Shown: one piece after another, positions 6,356 to 7,766 of the stretch
Position numbering within the stretch: position 1 is the stretch's first letter
Layout of the letters: each line of letters starts with the position of its first letter
Assembly (NCBI GenBank): GCA_046345275.1
Contig: JBKDJY010000017.1
Span: 1-7,766 of the forward strand
DNA length: 7,766 nucleotides
Source: UBA4416 sp046345275
GTDB lineage: Bacteria; Bacteroidota; Bacteroidia; B-17B0; Aurantibacillaceae
Reading direction: 5' to 3'
Made by a program: the position numbers and the translations under genes
Notes under the pieces: model-generated
The model's input: only the letters and a program-made list of their open reading frames with translations
What the model was told of the DNA's origin: nothing
Database searches by the model: none

Positions 6356-7766
6356 ATGGCTTTAAGAAAAGATAACAAAGTAAAATCAAACTTCTCAAAA
6401 ATTACAATTAGTCTAGCTTCTCCAGAAGTTATTCTTCAGCGTAGTGCAGGGGAAGTTTTAAAACCAGAAACAATTAATTACAGAACTTATAAACCCGAAA
6501 GAGATGGTTTGTTTTGTGAACGTATTTTTGGTCCAGTAAAAGATTATGAATGTCACTGTGGGAAATATAAACGTATTCGCTATAAAGGTATTATTTGTGA
6601 TCGTTGCGGTGTTGAGGTAACTGAGAAAAAAGTTCGTAGAGAGCGGATGGGACATGTTAATTTAGTAGTTCCAGTAGCTCATATTTGGTACTTCCGCTCA
6701 TTACCTAATAAAATCGGATATCTGTTAGGTTTGCCTACAAAAAAACTAGATATGATTATTTACTACGAACGCTATGTAGTAATTAATGCAGGAGCCGCTG
6801 CACAAGGTGGTACACAATATTTAGATTTTTTATCTGAAGAAGAATACCTTAACTTATTAGAAACATTACCTAAAGAAAACGCATTATTAGATGATTCGGA
6901 TCCTAATAAATTTATTGCAAAAATGGGTGCAGAAGCCTTGCAAGATTTATTATCTCGTTTGCAATTGGATGAATTATCATACGAACTACGCCATAAAGCA
7001 AGCACCGAAACTTCTCAGCAGCGTAAAAATGAAGCATTAAAACGTTTGCAAGTGATTGAAGCATTCAGAAATGCAAATAATCACATTGAAAATCGTCCAG
7101 AATGGATGATCATAAAAACAGTTCCAGTAATTCCACCAGAATTACGTCCTTTGGTTCCATTGGATGGTGGCCGTTTTGCAACTTCTGATTTAAATGATTT
7201 ATATCGCCGAGTTATCATTCGCAATAACCGATTAAAAAGGTTAATAGAAATAAAAGCACCAGACGTAATTTTGCGTAATGAAAAACGCATGTTGCAAGAA
7301 TCTGTTGATTCATTATTCGACAATTCTCGTAAATCGAATGCTGTTAAAACAGAGTCGAACCGACCTTTAAAATCTCTATCCGATTCATTAAAAGGTAAGC
7401 AAGGACGTTTCCGTCAAAACTTACTTGGTAAGCGCGTTGATTACTCAGGTCGTTCAGTAATTGTTGTGGGACCACAACTTAAATTGCATCAGTGCGGTCT
7501 ACCAAAACAGATGGCACTTGAATTATTCAAGCCATTTGTGATGAAGCGATTGGTTGATTTAAATCATGCACAAAATATAAAGTCAGCAAAGCGAATGGTT
7601 GAGCGTGCTCGGCCAGTAGTTTGGGATGTATTAGAAGAGGTAATTGCTGAGCATCCGGTATTACTAAACCGTGCGCCAACACTGCACCGACTTGGTATTC
7701 AAGCATTTGAACCACAATTAGTTGAAGGTAAGGCTATTCAAATTCACCCATTAGTTTGTACTGCAT
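6356..7766 (+). CDS. rpoC: DNA-directed RNA polymerase subunit beta', N-terminal third (truncated by window end)
   Basis: From the ATG at 6356 the frame stays open for 470 codons plus one base and leaves the window; a full Bacteroidota beta' is about 1,430 residues. The start MALRKDNKVKSNFSKITISLASPE is typical of the phylum. The N-terminal zinc-binding site is intact, with cysteines at 66, 68, 81 and 84 (CHC...CDRC). The clamp region continues with GHVNLVVPVAHIWYFRSLPNKIG, then RPEWM (247-251), PPELRPLVPLDGGRFATSDL (260-279) and YRRVIIRNNRL (283-293). The conserved KGKQGRFRQNLLGKRVDYSG follows at 346-365. The window ends just before the catalytic NADFDGD motif, so activity cannot be judged. 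Residues up to about 373 are Bacteroidota-like; residues 374-470 match the actinobacterial form, with altered codon use (listed separately). The gene may therefore be a mosaic or an assembly chimera. Confidence 0.95.
   Translation, partial: MALRKDNKVKSNFSKITISLASPEVILQRSAGEVLKPETINYRTYKPERDGLFCERIFGPVKDYECHCGKYKRIRYKGIICDRCGVEVTEKKVRRERMGHVNLVVPVAHIWYFRSLPNKIGYLLGLPTKKLDMIIYYERYVVINAGAAAQGGTQYLDFLSEEEYLNLLETLPKENALLDDSDPNKFIAKMGAEALQDLLSRLQLDELSYELRHKASTETSQQRKNEALKRLQVIEAFRNANNHIENRPEWMIIKTVPVIPPELRPLVPLDGGRFATSDLNDLYRRVIIRNNRLKRLIEIKAPDVILRNEKRMLQESVDSLFDNSRKSNAVKTESNRPLKSLSDSLKGKQGRFRQNLLGKRVDYSGRSVIVVGPQLKLHQCGLPKQMALELFKPFVMKRLVDLNHAQNIKSAKRMVERARPVVWDVLEEVIAEHPVLLNRAPTLHRLGIQAFEPQLVEGKAIQIHPLVCTA
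7475..7766 (+). other. Segment of rpoC with actinobacterial-type sequence (recombinant tract or assembly chimera)
   Basis: RpoC residues 374-470 contain QLKLHQCGLPK, MALELFKPFVMKR, VDLNHAQNIKSAKRMVER, VVWDVLEEVIAEHPVLL and EPQLVEGKAIQIHPLVCTA. Recalled from memory, this is nearly identical to Streptomyces and Mycobacterium beta'. Bacteroidota have instead ELKLHECGLPK, ELYKPFIIRK, IERGIVKTVKSAKKIVDR and WDILENV.KGHPVLL, then FQPKL. Codon use changes at the same place: lysine AAG is 5 of 7 here against 2 of 31 in the rest of the visible rpoC, and leucine CTN is 6 of 14 against 8 of 43. G+C is about 41% against about 34-36% in two 300-base stretches upstream. The switch point cannot be fixed closely because residues 346-373 are conserved across bacteria; it lies between about 7391 and 7475. 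Confidence 0.75.

Noticed and set aside
7475..7766. Firmicutes or proteobacterial origin for the unusual rpoC tail
   Set aside because: Those forms share MALELFKPF and EHPVLLNRAPTLHRLGIQAFEP, but Bacillus has VEKGLAHNIKSAKRKIER and E. coli has LATTIKAAKKMVER. The VDLNHAQNIKSAKRMVER version with EPQLVEGKAIQIHPL fits Actinobacteria best.
1..7766. A hidden new system (CRISPR, toxin-antitoxin, mobile element, tRNA)
   Set aside because: The window is almost fully covered by seven conserved core genes. The gaps are 20-118 bases and show only the hairpins listed, with no repeats, insertion sequence ends or tRNA-like folds seen.

Overview
This window is the transcription/translation core locus of a member of the Bacteroidota, read entirely on the + strand: nusG (3' end only) - rplK - rplA - rplJ - rplL - rpoB - rpoC (5' third only). 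The assignment to Bacteroidota rests on the RpoB and RpoC sequence style (RpoB starts with the EYPDFLDIQ.KSFQDFFQLE block and has HYTHYGRLC; RpoC opens with SNF..ITISLASPE and ETINYRTYKPERDGLFCERIFGP), on low G+C (about 34-36% in hand-counted stretches of rpoC), and on the lack of Shine-Dalgarno sequences in favour of A-rich leaders. A freshwater or soil Sphingobacteriales/Chitinophagales-like or flavobacterial relative is plausible, but the exact order cannot be fixed by eye.

Layout. Bases 1-110 are the C-terminal KOW domain of NusG. A structured 86-base gap (imperfect hairpin at 121-170) precedes rplK (L11), followed closely by rplA (L1) and rplJ (L10). An 83-base gap leads to rplL (L7/L12). 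A perfect 11-bp hairpin with a U-rich tail then separates the ribosomal genes from rpoB, which has no ATG and must start at a TTG. rpoB and rpoC are separated by 79 bases that hold a perfect 10-bp hairpin without a U-tract. rpoC runs off the right edge just before the catalytic NADFDGD motif. No gap exceeds 300 bases.

How it works together. L11, L10 and L7/L12 build the ribosomal stalk base and stalk that recruit translation GTPases. L1 forms the opposite mobile stalk and is the classical autoregulator of this operon. NusG, beta and beta' are transcription proteins, so the locus couples synthesis of ribosomes and RNA polymerase. The rplL-rpoB hairpin and the TTG start are both plausible ways to make less polymerase than stalk protein.

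The outstanding anomaly is at the right edge. From about base 7475 to the end, the RpoC protein stops looking like Bacteroidota and becomes almost exactly the actinobacterial form, with a simultaneous change in codon use and G+C. This is either an intragenic recombination or, at least as likely given its position at the sequence end, a chimeric assembly join inside a highly conserved part of rpoC. I found no novel defence, mobile or biosynthetic system.
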